Shown here: positions 1 to 7,223 of the stretch, piece after piece
Numbering within the stretch: position 1 is the first letter of the stretch
How the letters are laid out: each line of letters begins with the position of its first letter
Assembly (NCBI GenBank): GCA_026015225.1
Contig: JAOZGV010000135.1
Span: forward strand, 1 to 13,887
Source: Candidatus Bathyarchaeota archaeon
GTDB lineage: Archaea; Thermoproteota; Bathyarchaeia; 40CM-2-53-6; RBG-13-38-9
Reading direction: 5' to 3'
Length of the DNA: 13,887 nucleotides
Position numbers and translations under genes: made by a program
The notes under the pieces: model-generated
What the model was told of the DNA's origin: nothing
Databases searched by the model: none
What the model saw: the letters and a program-made list of their open reading frames with translations, nothing else

Positions 1-108
1 TTTAGCCCTTTAATTAGTTCACTTAAAATAAAAAAGGAGTTATTAGATAGAAAGATTGTTAAATCATTATTTCCCAAGAAAAACTTTACATTCGCTGAAT
101 TATTGTAA
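1..108 (+). CDS. 3' end of an unidentified upstream gene (partial)
   Basis: The first reading frame is open from the window edge to a TAA at 106-108, giving 35 codons; the other two forward frames stop within the first few codons. The translated tail is mixed charged and hydrophobic and ends FTFAELL, which looks like a normal protein C-terminus. The fragment is too short to assign to a family. It lies 32 bases before the FabG-like gene on the same strand, so the two could share a transcript. Its reality rests only on the open frame and residue composition. Confidence 0.45.
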   Translation, partial: FSPLISSLKIKKELLDRKIVKSLFPKKNFTFAELL

Positions 109-140
109 ATATTAAATTTAGTTAAATTGAGGAAATTCAA

Positions 141-890
141 ATGAGATTAAAAGGAAAAGTTGCCCTCATCACTGGTGCTAGCAGAGGAATAGGACATTCA
201 ATGGCTAAATTATTCGCACAAGAGGGATCAAAAGAAGCGATAAATTTCCTTAAGTCTGAGAAAGAAGCATTAGATCTTGCAGAAGAAATTCGGAAACAAG
301 GCGGAGAAGCGATCGCTATAAAAGCTGATGTGTCCAATCTTAACGACATAAAAAAAATGATACAAACGACTATGGCCGAATTTGGAACTATAGACATTCT
401 TGTTAATAATGCTGGAATAATCTTGTCAGCTACTTTTCTGGACTGTACAGATGAGATATGGGATAAAACTATGGATGTCAATCTTAAAGGCGCTTTCTTG
501 TGTTCTAGAGAAGTCGCACCCATTATGCTTGAAAAAAAGAGGGGAAAGATAATAAATATCTCATCGGCCTCTGGATTGACTGAAAGATCAGCAGTTGGCA
601 ATACTCCTTATGCTGTTTCAAAGGCTGGTTTAATAGGTTTGACCAGATCACTTGCAGTTAATTTAGGCCCGTATGTAAATGTTAATGCAATTTGTCCTGG
701 GCTTACCGAAACAGATATGGCAGCTTCTTTAAAACCTGAGAGGCGTAGAAAACCAATAGAAGAATCCATTGTCAAAAGAATAGGAAAACCTAAAGAAATA
801 GCACATGCAGCGCTCTTTTTGGCTTCAGACGAATCCGACTTCATTACCGCTGAGATAATGACTGTTGCTGGTGGAAGAGCTATCCGTTGA
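141..890 (+). CDS. Short-chain dehydrogenase/reductase, FabG-like
   Basis: A 249-residue classical SDR, the usual family length, expected to be a soluble NAD(P)(H)-dependent oxidoreductase acting on a keto/hydroxy substrate. Visible motifs are the Rossmann glycine motif TGASRGIG at 11-18, the acidic residue in KADVS (about 63), NNAG at 89-92, the structural Asn of MDVNLKG (about 114), the catalytic Ser near 142, and YAVSK at 157-161 (Tyr157, Lys161). The C-terminal VAGG resembles the usual DGG. A GAGG Shine-Dalgarno lies 8 bases before the ATG. It resembles 3-oxoacyl-ACP reductases most closely, but archaea generally lack a bacterial-type FAS II pathway, so the substrate is open: sugar, polyol or acyl-CoA are all possible. 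Family assignment is secure and substrate is not. Confidence 0.9.
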   Translation: MRLKGKVALITGASRGIGHSMAKLFAQEGSKEAINFLKSEKEALDLAEEIRKQGGEAIAIKADVSNLNDIKKMIQTTMAEFGTIDILVNNAGIILSATFLDCTDEIWDKTMDVNLKGAFLCSREVAPIMLEKKRGKIINISSASGLTERSAVGNTPYAVSKAGLIGLTRSLAVNLGPYVNVNAICPGLTETDMAASLKPERRRKPIEESIVKRIGKPKEIAHAALFLASDESDFITAEIMTVAGGRAIR

Positions 891-896
891 ATCCAC

Positions 897-929
897 TTTT
901 TTTAAATGAACCCAGTCATTGATTTTTTT
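897..929 (+). terminator. T-rich terminator region after the SDR gene
   Basis: Two T7 runs at 897-903 and 923-929 follow the SDR stop codon (888-890). Archaeal RNA polymerase terminates at such U-rich stretches without needing a hairpin. The region lies between convergent genes, and nothing else is visible in it. Confidence 0.45.
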
Positions 930-968
930 ATTTGAAGTAAAAAGGATTTAAGACACTCTTTGATAGGA

Positions 969-1226
969 TTACTGTTGCATTGAAAGCAAAGTCTCTGTAT
1001 GAATGACATCAGGATGCTGCTCAATCATTTCGTAAATTATTTTTTTCAATTCTTCCAAATCCGTTGCTTCAATTACTGCAACTGCGTCAAATCTTCCGAA
1101 CACAGAATTTGCTATCTTTATGCCTCTTATCTTCCTAGAACTGACAATTTTTTTGGAAGTGCCAGGCTTCATTGTAATCATTACAAATGCTCTCACATAC
1201 TTCTGTCGCAAATCTTTAGTGGACAT
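969..1226 (-). CDS. Stand-alone RAM-domain protein (Lrp/AsnC C-terminal domain), distal copy
   Basis: An 85-residue protein consisting essentially of one Lrp/AsnC-type ligand-binding (RAM) domain with no helix-turn-helix. The family core is clear: KPGTS near 21-25, then VFGRFDAVAVIEA, then the VIHTET strand before the C-terminus. RAM domains pair into a beta-sandwich dimer and bind amino acids or similar effectors at the oligomer interface. RAM-only proteins are known in archaea and bacteria as possible effector sensors or partners of full-length Lrp proteins. The ATG follows a purine-rich GAGAG about 9 bases upstream. The gene starts 11 bases after the paralogous RAM gene stops, so both probably form an operon with glnA. 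Compared with its paralogue it has a roughly 10-residue N-terminal extension. DNA binding on its own is unlikely; the ligand is unknown. Confidence 0.85.
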   Translation of the reverse strand: MSTKDLRQKYVRAFVMITMKPGTSKKIVSSRKIRGIKIANSVFGRFDAVAVIEATDLEELKKIIYEMIEQHPDVIHTETLLSMQQ

Positions 1227-1237
1227 CTTAATCGCTC

Positions 1238-1468
1238 TCAGAGTGTTATTGATGTTTCAGTGTGTACTATGTTGATATCTTTACCAACCACTTTGTATAC
1301 GATCTCATTAATTCTATCAATATTTGGTGCTTCGATAACCACTATAGCATCAAATCTACCGTAGACAGAATCTACACTTGTAGCTTCCTTTACTCTTTCC
1401 TTTATTCCTTTAACAACTTCCTCAGAAGTTCCAGGCTTTGTTTGAATTAATATATATGCCTTCAACAA
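1238..1468 (-). CDS. Stand-alone RAM-domain protein, glnA-proximal copy
   Basis: A 76-residue RAM-only protein, paralogous to the next gene downstream: KPGTS, SVYGRFDAIVVIEA and IVHTETS match its partner position for position. There is no ATG start. Two consecutive TTG codons (1466-1468 and 1463-1465) follow a strong GGAGGG. The second TTG gives the more usual spacing and a protein starting MKAYILI, so the true start may be 1465. It lies 30 bases after the glnA stop on the same strand with no terminator visible between them, so co-transcription with glnA is likely. It is probably an effector-sensing subunit that forms homo- or hetero-oligomers with the other RAM proteins. Ligand and partner are not shown by the sequence. 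Confidence 0.85.
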   Translation of the reverse strand: MLKAYILIQTKPGTSEEVVKGIKERVKEATSVDSVYGRFDAIVVIEAPNIDRINEIVYKVVGKDINIVHTETSITL

Positions 1469-1498
1469 TCTCCCTCCATAATTTCTTCTTTTTTTAGA

Positions 1499-2974
1499 TC
1501 AATAATCAAGGTATTTCATAATCTCCCATGGGGTGACATACAGGCAATACTGATTCCAATCACTAGTTTTATAATCTATGAATGCGTCGAATATATGGCT
1601 ACCTAAGGCTCTATGGACAACTTCATCGCTTTTCATACTATCTAAAGCATCTTTTAATGTCGTAGGCAGCTCTTTTATTCCTAGAGCTCTTCTTCGTTCA
1701 GGGGTTAATTCGTATACATCTTCATCTACGGGATCACCTGGATCTATCTTATTCTTGACTCCGTCTAAACCCGCCATTAATAAACATGAGAAAGCTAGAT
1801 ATGGATTGCACGTTGGATCCGCTGAACGGAATTCGACTCGTTTAACGGAAGCGTGTTTAGGTCCTTTGAAGTATAGGGGGACACGTACCAATGCTGAACG
1901 GTTCTTTCTGGACCACATTATGTATATTGGAGCTTCAAAACCAGGTACTAGCCTCTTATATGAGTTTACAGTCGGACAACAAACAGCTGTCAAAGCTTTT
2001 GCGTGTTCTAATAAACCGCCTATAAAGTATCTCCCTTCTTGACTGAGTTCTGCATATTCATCATTTTCATCATACATTGCATTTTTCTCACCTTTCCATA
2101 ATGAAGAATGAATGTGCATGCCACTGGCATTATCAAGGTAAATTGGCTTAGGCATGAATGTTGCAATAAGGTTATGCTTTTTTTTCGCAATGTTCCTAGC
2201 AACGAATTTGTAGTATAGAACTTTATCTGCAGTTTCTATCAGTTCTCCGTAACGAAAATCAATTTCTACTTGACCTGCAGTAGCTACTTCATGGTGGTGC
2301 ATTTCAATTTGAAAGCCAAAATAATCTTCTAATGTTGAAGCCACTTCGTTTCTATACTCTAATGTGGTATCATCTGGAGGGGGTTTAAAATATGCCTCTT
2401 TGGGCCTAATTACTGAACTTCCTGGTTCAACCTCAGGGGATTGTGGTATGACTCTTGGAGCCCCCCATGAGTCTTGCTTGCCTCCGGCTGGGCTAGTCCA
2501 TAGATCCCAATGGAGTTTAGTTGGGTCGATTGATTTAAAAACGAAGAATTCTAACTCAGGTCCAAAATAAGCTTGATAACCCATATCGCTTGCTGCTTTT
2601 ACGGCTCTTTTCCCCACAAATCCTCTTGGACAAACTTTAGAAGGTTCTGTAGCTCCATATGATTCGTATACATCGCCTAACATTATTGCGCTTTTTTGTT
2701 TTTCATCATCATTATACCATGGAATAATTGCTAATGTTTTCGGATCAGGCATCAGGATCATGTCAGATTCGTCAATTGGTTTATATCCTCTTATTGATGA
2801 TCCATCGAATGGAATTCCTGAATTAAATGCTTTGTCTTCAGTGTACTTTTTAACAGGAATTATTACATCTTGCAGTGAACCGCGTACATCTGTAAAGCCT
2901 GAATGGACCCATCTGACTTTTTTTTCACGCAATGTTTTTATTGCTTTTTCTAGCGGAGTTAGTTCTTTTTTCAC
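1499..2974 (-). CDS. glnA: Glutamine synthetase, type I
   Basis: Cytoplasmic dodecameric enzyme joining ammonia to glutamate with ATP. Counted from the GTG at 2974 (491 residues), FDGSSIRGY is at 56-64, GPELEF near 138-143, HHHEVA at 226-231, GMHIH at 285-289, NRSALVRVP at 358-366 and VEFRSADP at 380-387; these are metal, glutamate and ATP site motifs. About 40 residues (148-192, rich in W, P, G, S) separate ELEFFVF from the YFKPPPDD segment; I recall a similar longer linker in other archaeal GlnA proteins. Start choice: GTG 2974 has GAGGG seven bases upstream and lies about 35 bases after the predicted transcript start. ATG 2998 and TTG 3013 are also in frame, but TTG 3013 lies at or before the predicted transcript start. 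The gene leads a unit with two RAM proteins and is divergent from an Lrp gene, suggesting amino-acid-responsive control. Confidence 0.96.
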   Translation of the reverse strand: MKKELTPLEKAIKTLREKKVRWVHSGFTDVRGSLQDVIIPVKKYTEDKAFNSGIPFDGSSIRGYKPIDESDMILMPDPKTLAIIPWYNDDEKQKSAIMLGDVYESYGATEPSKVCPRGFVGKRAVKAASDMGYQAYFGPELEFFVFKSIDPTKLHWDLWTSPAGGKQDSWGAPRVIPQSPEVEPGSSVIRPKEAYFKPPPDDTTLEYRNEVASTLEDYFGFQIEMHHHEVATAGQVEIDFRYGELIETADKVLYYKFVARNIAKKKHNLIATFMPKPIYLDNASGMHIHSSLWKGEKNAMYDENDEYAELSQEGRYFIGGLLEHAKALTAVCCPTVNSYKRLVPGFEAPIYIMWSRKNRSALVRVPLYFKGPKHASVKRVEFRSADPTCNPYLAFSCLLMAGLDGVKNKIDPGDPVDEDVYELTPERRRALGIKELPTTLKDALDSMKSDEVVHRALGSHIFDAFIDYKTSDWNQYCLYVTPWEIMKYLDY

Positions 2975-3033
2975 ATTTTTTCCCTCATATATCTCCATAC
3001 CCCTATGGTTCAATGTCCCATTAAAATAATGAA

Positions 3034-3046
3034 CTTATATATAAAA
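3034..3046 (-). promoter_or_regulatory. TATA box for glnA
   Basis: On the minus strand this reads TTTTATATATAAG, a strong archaeal TATA element. A transcript would start near 3010, giving a leader of about 35 bases to the GTG at 2974. This supports the shorter GlnA start. Confidence 0.55.
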
Positions 3047-3067
3047 TTATCTTAAAAATTAGATATA

Positions 3068-3079
3068 TTTTTTTATATT
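3068..3079 (+). promoter_or_regulatory. TATA-like box for the lrp gene
   Basis: A TTTTTTATATT-type stretch lies about 25 bases before a likely start near 3100, which leaves a short leader to the TTG at 3129. It is back to back with the glnA promoter, leaving about 20 bases between the two TATA elements. Confidence 0.4.
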
Positions 3080-3093
3080 GGAAAGTAATATTA

Positions 3094-3103
3094 AACAATT
3101 GTT
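3094..3103. promoter_or_regulatory. Palindrome AACAATTGTT, candidate Lrp operator
   Basis: A perfect 10-base inverted repeat falls at the predicted transcript start of the lrp gene, inside the divergent glnA-lrp spacer. Archaeal Lrp proteins often autoregulate by binding AT-rich dyads overlapping their own start site. Assignment as the operator is inference from position and symmetry. Confidence 0.35.
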
Positions 3104-3128
3104 CAGAATTGTATTATTGGGGATATAA

Positions 3129-3599
3129 TTGAAGGAGAGCGTATTTAATTTGGATGATCTGGACAGAAAAATATTGAGGTTGCTTGTTGAAGATTCTCGA
3201 AGAAGTTTTAGAGAGATAGCAAAACTATTAGGAATTGCTGTAGGGACCGCATATAATAGAATAAAAAAATTAGAAGATATAGGGGTAATAAAAGCATATA
3301 CTATACTTCTAGATCAAAAAAAAATCGGATATGAACTTACTGCATTCATTCTAATACAAGCAGAGGGGCAATATTTGGAGGAAGTTGAAAGGGAAGCAGC
3401 TAAGTTGGATGCAGTTTCTTGTGTGTACGATATAACCGGAGATTTCGATGTCGCAATAATAGCTAGATTCAAACATAGTGATGATCTAAACACTTTCATT
3501 AAATCTATGCTGAAAAATACACATGTGAAAAAAACTGTGACAAACGTTGTCTTAAATATTGTTAAAGAGGATCTTAGGATAAAGCCTTTAAAAATATGA
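3129..3599 (+). CDS. Lrp/AsnC family transcriptional regulator
   Basis: A 156-residue full-length Lrp protein, the typical size. The N-terminal winged HTH spans about 9-55, with the recognition segment around GIAVGTAYNRIKKLE followed by IGVIKAYTILLD. The RAM effector-binding and oligomerisation domain covers about 70-145 and includes CVYDITGDFDVAIIARF. The start is TTG at 3129 with GGGGAT just upstream. An in-frame TTG at 3150, preceded by GGAGAG, would give a protein starting DDLDRKILRLL, closer to the usual Lrp N-terminus, so either start is possible. It is head-to-head with glnA, and two RAM-only proteins sit downstream of glnA. It is therefore a good candidate for a local regulator of glutamine synthetase responding to an amino acid. 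Family certain; target inferred. Confidence 0.93.
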   Translation: MKESVFNLDDLDRKILRLLVEDSRRSFREIAKLLGIAVGTAYNRIKKLEDIGVIKAYTILLDQKKIGYELTAFILIQAEGQYLEEVEREAAKLDAVSCVYDITGDFDVAIIARFKHSDDLNTFIKSMLKNTHVKKTVTNVVLNIVKEDLRIKPLKI

Positions 3600-3661
3600 G
3601 CGGTATCTAAATCATCATTACAAAGAATCGATCAAGTTAAATTCCTTATCCCTTATAGAAT

Positions 3662-5299
3662 CTAAAAATATTTATTTACAATTGGCATCTTACGTCCTAT
3701 TCCAAAAGCCTTTGATGTTATTTTTATTCCTGGGGGGGTCTGTTTTCTCTTGTATTCAGTACTTCTTATTCTTGTTAAAATTTCTTCCACAAGCGTTTGA
3801 GCATATCCCAATTCTATTAATTCGTCTCTATTCTTTCCATTTTCTATTATCTCATCAACTAAAGGACTGACCACGCTATAATCGAATGGATCGTATTGAC
3901 CTTTTTTAAGTTCAGCTGAAGGTTTCTTATCGAATACTCTTTTTGGTATGATTAACTGGTCTTTCAGACTATTGTAGTACTCTGCGAGTTCATATACCTG
4001 AATTTTACTAAGGTCACTTATTATGCTAAGTCCTCCTACCATATCCCCGTAAAGAGTGCAATATCCTAATGCAAGCTCAGTTTTGTTTCCAGTGGTGAAT
4101 ACTATATGCCCAAATTTATTCGATAGCGCCATTAGAACCGTTCCTCTTATTCTAGCTTGAAGGTTTTCTTCGGTAACATCCTCCGCCATATCCTTGAATT
4201 GTTCAGCCAATGCTCCTTTAAATGCTTCAAAAATCCCTTCTATCGGAACCACTACATGCCTAATTCTTAAATTTTTTGCTAGCTGTTTTGCATCTTCTTT
4301 GCTATGTTCGCTTGAATATTGGGATGGCATAGAGACGCCTAAAACATTTTCTTTTCCTAAAGCCTCGGCCGCTATTGATGCTGTGAGTGAAGAGTCTATT
4401 CCTCCGCTTAAACCAATGACTGCCTTACTGAATCCAGTTTTTTTACAATAATCTCTGGTGCCTAATACTAAAGCTTTGAAAGTTTCTTCTTCTTCAATAT
4501 ATTTTGGAGGAGTTACTTCAACTCCTATTCCTTGATTTTCCATATCTATGTCTACTGTTATAATATCCTCCTCGAAATGATTTCCAAACGCGATCATCTT
4601 CCCTTCTGAATCAAAAGCCATACTGAATCCATCAAAGACCAATTCATCCTGACCGCCAACCATATTTACGTAGAATACAGGAACTCGATTTTTTCTAGAA
4701 TGAGTCTTTAATAGATTCTCCCTCTCAGTTCTTTTTCCAACATAAAATGGTGAAGCTGAGAGATTGATTATTATTTCTGCGCCTTTCTCAACTAGCTCTC
4801 TAGTAACCTTTTTTTTGTAACTATCATCCCAGAGATCCTCGCAAATTTCTATTCCAACTTTAGTATTTCTTCCATTTATATCGAACATGATTGGTTCGAT
4901 GTTATTTGCAGGTGTAAAATATCTGTCCTCGTCAAAGACGTCGTAAGTAGGTAAGAGAGTTTTATGAGTCACTCCTATGATTTTTTTATCTCCAAGAGTA
5001 GCGGCAGCATTATATTTATGCTGACCATCATAATCTATGAATCCAATTACAGCGTAAATATCTTTACATATTGGGGCTAAATTTTCTAGAATTTGCCTAT
5101 TACTCTCAACAAATTTTTTTTCTAAAACAAGATCTTGAGGCGGATATCCAGTTATTGTTAATTCTGGAAAGATGACTATGTTGGCTTTTAATTTTATTGC
5201 TTTTTCAATATATTTATGAATTTTTTCAGCATTTCCTTTAAGATCTCCAACCGTTGGATTTATTTGAGCGATCACAACTCTCGTTTCTAAAGCCCCCAT
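3662..5299 (-). CDS. nadE: Glutamine-dependent NAD+ synthetase
   Basis: A 545-residue two-domain enzyme making NAD+ from deamido-NAD+ and ATP, with ammonia supplied by its own glutaminase domain. The N-terminal nitrilase-fold domain (about 5-260) carries the Glu-Lys-Cys triad: Glu46 in FPELTITGYPP, Lys113 in HKTLLPTYDVF, Cys153 in GIEICEDLW. The C-terminal synthetase domain (about 275-545) has the ATP pyrophosphatase loop SGGIDS at 298-303, then TTGNKTELALGY, YGDMVGG and the terminal KQTPPGIKIT. Length matches the bacterial-type fused enzyme; an ammonia-only NadE would be about half this. There is no clear Shine-Dalgarno, and the TATA-like box at 5327-5335 predicts a nearly leaderless transcript. 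Neighbouring glutamine synthetase makes its nitrogen donor, but they are separate transcription units. Confidence 0.96.
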   Translation of the reverse strand: MGALETRVVIAQINPTVGDLKGNAEKIHKYIEKAIKLKANIVIFPELTITGYPPQDLVLEKKFVESNRQILENLAPICKDIYAVIGFIDYDGQHKYNAAATLGDKKIIGVTHKTLLPTYDVFDEDRYFTPANNIEPIMFDINGRNTKVGIEICEDLWDDSYKKKVTRELVEKGAEIIINLSASPFYVGKRTERENLLKTHSRKNRVPVFYVNMVGGQDELVFDGFSMAFDSEGKMIAFGNHFEEDIITVDIDMENQGIGVEVTPPKYIEEEETFKALVLGTRDYCKKTGFSKAVIGLSGGIDSSLTASIAAEALGKENVLGVSMPSQYSSEHSKEDAKQLAKNLRIRHVVVPIEGIFEAFKGALAEQFKDMAEDVTEENLQARIRGTVLMALSNKFGHIVFTTGNKTELALGYCTLYGDMVGGLSIISDLSKIQVYELAEYYNSLKDQLIIPKRVFDKKPSAELKKGQYDPFDYSVVSPLVDEIIENGKNRDELIELGYAQTLVEEILTRIRSTEYKRKQTPPGIKITSKAFGIGRKMPIVNKYF

Positions 5300-5326
5300 A
5301 TTTCTAGATAATCACTTTTCTTGGAT

Positions 5327-5335
5327 CTATATATG
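5327..5335 (-). promoter_or_regulatory. TATA box for nadE
   Basis: The minus strand reads CATATATAG, with its centre about 32 bases before the ATG. The predicted transcript start is close to 5304, so the mRNA would be essentially leaderless. This agrees with the lack of a Shine-Dalgarno sequence. Confidence 0.45.
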
Positions 5336-5502
5336 TATCATAAATTTAGAGGTTAATTTAGGTTTGAGTAAGATCAAATAAAAAGAAATAGTTAAAATAG
5401 TTTCTATATTCAAGGATCGCTCGATATGAGTTTGAGTTGATAAATTAATAAAATTCAAAAACTATTCAAAGAGGGGCGTACTCAGATACTTCATTCGCGC
5501 GC

Positions 5503-5533
5503 GTGCTACAAATGGTATCAAATATCATAGCAC
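5503..5533 (+). other. Imperfect hairpin in the nadE-pstB spacer
   Basis: GTGCT at 5503-5507 pairs with AGCAC at 5529-5533. After a 4-base bulge, ATGGTA at 5512-5517 pairs with TATCAT at 5523-5528 (one G-T pair) around a 5-base loop. It starts at the end of the CG-alternating tract. It could be an RNA structure or a protein-binding dyad; function unknown. Confidence 0.3.
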
Positions 5534-5671
5534 CATCAATAATCTAATTTCTTCTTTGTTGTTTTGGATTATTATCTTCTACTAAAAATAGATAATCAAA
5601 TTCGAAAGAGGATGCCTTCAATTTATAAATAAAAAGAGCTATATTGGAGTGGACTGAATTCTCGTTCTAAT

Positions 5672-5686
5672 AATTATATAATATTT
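5672..5686 (+). promoter_or_regulatory. Possible TATA region for pstB-phoU
   Basis: AATTATATAATATTT is the best TATA-like match upstream of pstB and predicts a start near 5705, with a leader of about 55 bases. The whole spacer is AT-rich, so confidence is low. The duplicated AGAATATT (5734-5741 and 5749-5756) would lie within this leader. Confidence 0.3.
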
Positions 5687-5761
5687 ATTAAAAATTCCAA
5701 TGTATTTTGATAACCTTACAAAAAGAATATTTTTTTCCAGAATATTGGGGAATAAAAATCA

Positions 5762-6526
5762 ATGGCATCCAAAGCTGTAAAAATTGAAGCCAAGAAATTG
5801 AACATTTGGTTTGGAAAAAATCATGTAATTAAGGATCTGAATTTGAGTGTAAGTAAGAATAGTGTAACCGCAATCATGGGCCCTTCTGGATGTGGGAAAT
5901 CCACATTAATTAGATCAATCAACCGTATGAATGAGATAATTGAAGGTTGCATTACTAAAGGCGAAGTTCTTATCGACAACATGAATATCTACGATCCCAA
6001 AGTTGATACCGTTGAATTACGCCGAAGAGTTGGTATGGTTTTTCAAAAACCAAATCCATTTCCAAAAAACATATTCGAAAATATAGCATATGGCCCCAAA
6101 GTTCATGGAATTGCAGACAAAAACGAACTAAAAAATATCGTTGAGTCAAGTCTAAAAAGAGCGGCATTATTGGATGAAGTAGAAGATCGATTGAAAGATT
6201 CTGCACTCAAACTCTCAGGAGGGCAACAACAAAGATTATGCATCGCAAGAGCATTGGCTGTGGGTCCTGAAGTAATATTAATGGACGAACCATGCTCTGC
6301 TCTGGATCCAGTTGCTACTGCAAAGATAGAAGCGTTAATTAGAGAATTATCGAAAAATTATACAGTGATAATAGTGACCCATAACATGCAACAAGCAGCA
6401 AGAGTGTCAGATTTTACAGCTTTTCTTTATATGGGAAATATTATTGAATATGGGAAGACTAAAAAGATATTTCAGAATCCCGATAATGAGCTTACTGAGA
6501 ATTATATAACTGGAAGATTTGGTTAA
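5762..6526 (+). CDS. pstB: Phosphate ABC transporter, ATP-binding protein PstB
   Basis: A 254-residue ABC ATPase that powers high-affinity phosphate import on the cytoplasmic face of the PstC-PstA channel. Motifs in order: Walker A GPSGCGKST at 40-48, Q-loop Gln95 in MVFQKPNPFP (the NPFP tail is typical of PstB), signature LSGGQQQR at 151-158, Walker B with catalytic Glu in VILMDEP at 171-177, and the switch His in VTHNM near 207. ALDPVATAKIE in the D-loop region also fits PstB. phoU follows 11 bases later on the same strand, the usual pstB-phoU pairing. The remaining transporter genes pstSCA lie about 4 kb downstream, so the importer is encoded in two blocks. Upstream GGGG is a weak ribosome site. 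Confidence 0.97.
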   Translation: MASKAVKIEAKKLNIWFGKNHVIKDLNLSVSKNSVTAIMGPSGCGKSTLIRSINRMNEIIEGCITKGEVLIDNMNIYDPKVDTVELRRRVGMVFQKPNPFPKNIFENIAYGPKVHGIADKNELKNIVESSLKRAALLDEVEDRLKDSALKLSGGQQQRLCIARALAVGPEVILMDEPCSALDPVATAKIEALIRELSKNYTVIIVTHNMQQAARVSDFTAFLYMGNIIEYGKTKKIFQNPDNELTENYITGRFG

Positions 6527-6537
6527 GAGTTGTTAAT

Positions 6538-7188
6538 ATGGGTTCAACTTTATTGGATAAGGGTCTAAAAAAAGTTGGAGATATAATATCGGAGATGGCA
6601 GAACTATCCGAAAGAACAGTAAAAACCTCAATAGATGCTTTCATGGAGGGCGGATCTGTTGAAGTTCAGGTTAGGGCATGGTCCGATACTTTAAGAGATA
6701 TGCAATTTGATCTAGAAGAAAAAGTTGTAGAGCTGCTTGCCAGATACAATCCTGTTGCGGGCGATCTTAGATATCTAAAAGGTAGCATGAAAATATCTTA
6801 TGACCTGTCAAGGTTTGGTAGATATGCATTTGATATCTCTCATACAGTGGACCTCTTGGATGGATATGTGAAATCCGAGGATGAAATTTCGTTTATACAG
6901 GAAATGGGAGCTAAAACCCTAGATATGTTGCGTTTGAGTAGAGAAATCTATGCGACAAAAAATGTCGATTTGATAGAAAGACTTTTTGACATTGAAAATA
7001 AAGTCGATGAAATGTACAAAAGCAACCTCAAGAGAATGGCTAAAAATCCACCAAAAAAAACAGAAGTACTTATTACAACCACTCTCCTTGCTCGTCATCT
7101 AGAGAGAATAGCTGATCATGCTTGCTATATAGCTGAAGAGACTTTTTATATGGTTACTGGCAGAACTATATATCTTCAAGTTAGTTAA
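6538..7188 (+). CDS. phoU: PhoU family phosphate-uptake regulator
   Basis: A 216-residue all-helical protein with two tandem three-helix PhoU repeats (about 10-110 and 115-210). PhoU acts on the cytoplasmic side of the Pst importer, restraining uptake and signalling phosphate sufficiency. The second repeat keeps the metal-binding pattern HLERIADHACYIAEE (about 187-201). The equivalent first-repeat segment is DLSRFGRYAFDI (89-100), in which the usual E and D ligands are replaced by S and R, so only one of the two metal clusters looks intact. This may be normal in an archaeal PhoU subgroup. The gene follows pstB by 11 bases and is presumably co-transcribed. No histidine kinase or PhoB partner is nearby. 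Confidence 0.93.
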   Translation: MGSTLLDKGLKKVGDIISEMAELSERTVKTSIDAFMEGGSVEVQVRAWSDTLRDMQFDLEEKVVELLARYNPVAGDLRYLKGSMKISYDLSRFGRYAFDISHTVDLLDGYVKSEDEISFIQEMGAKTLDMLRLSREIYATKNVDLIERLFDIENKVDEMYKSNLKRMAKNPPKKTEVLITTTLLARHLERIADHACYIAEETFYMVTGRTIYLQVS

Positions 7189-7223
7189 TGAAACTAAAAA
7201 TTATTCAATTTTTATTATTGCAG

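Larger units (their letters stand above)
5300..5761. other. 462-base divergent spacer between nadE and pstB
   Basis: No convincing coding frame is visible. The spacer holds the nadE TATA box, two ATTCAAA copies at 5453-5459 and 5464-5470 (11-base period), a CG-alternating tract at 5496-5506, and a possible hairpin at 5503-5533. An AT-rich TATA-like run lies at 5672-5686, and AGAATATT is repeated at 5734-5741 and 5749-5756 just before pstB. The space is large enough for a small RNA or a multi-site regulatory region; neither is demonstrated. Confidence 0.5.

Noticed and set aside
2975..3013. TTG start of GlnA adding 13 residues
   Set aside because: It lies at or before the predicted transcript start from the TATA box at 3034-3046, whereas GTG 2974 has a well-spaced GAGGG.
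5300..5761. Small protein-coding gene in the nadE-pstB spacer
   Set aside because: Frames are broken by frequent stops, and no start with a ribosome site opens a frame of useful length.
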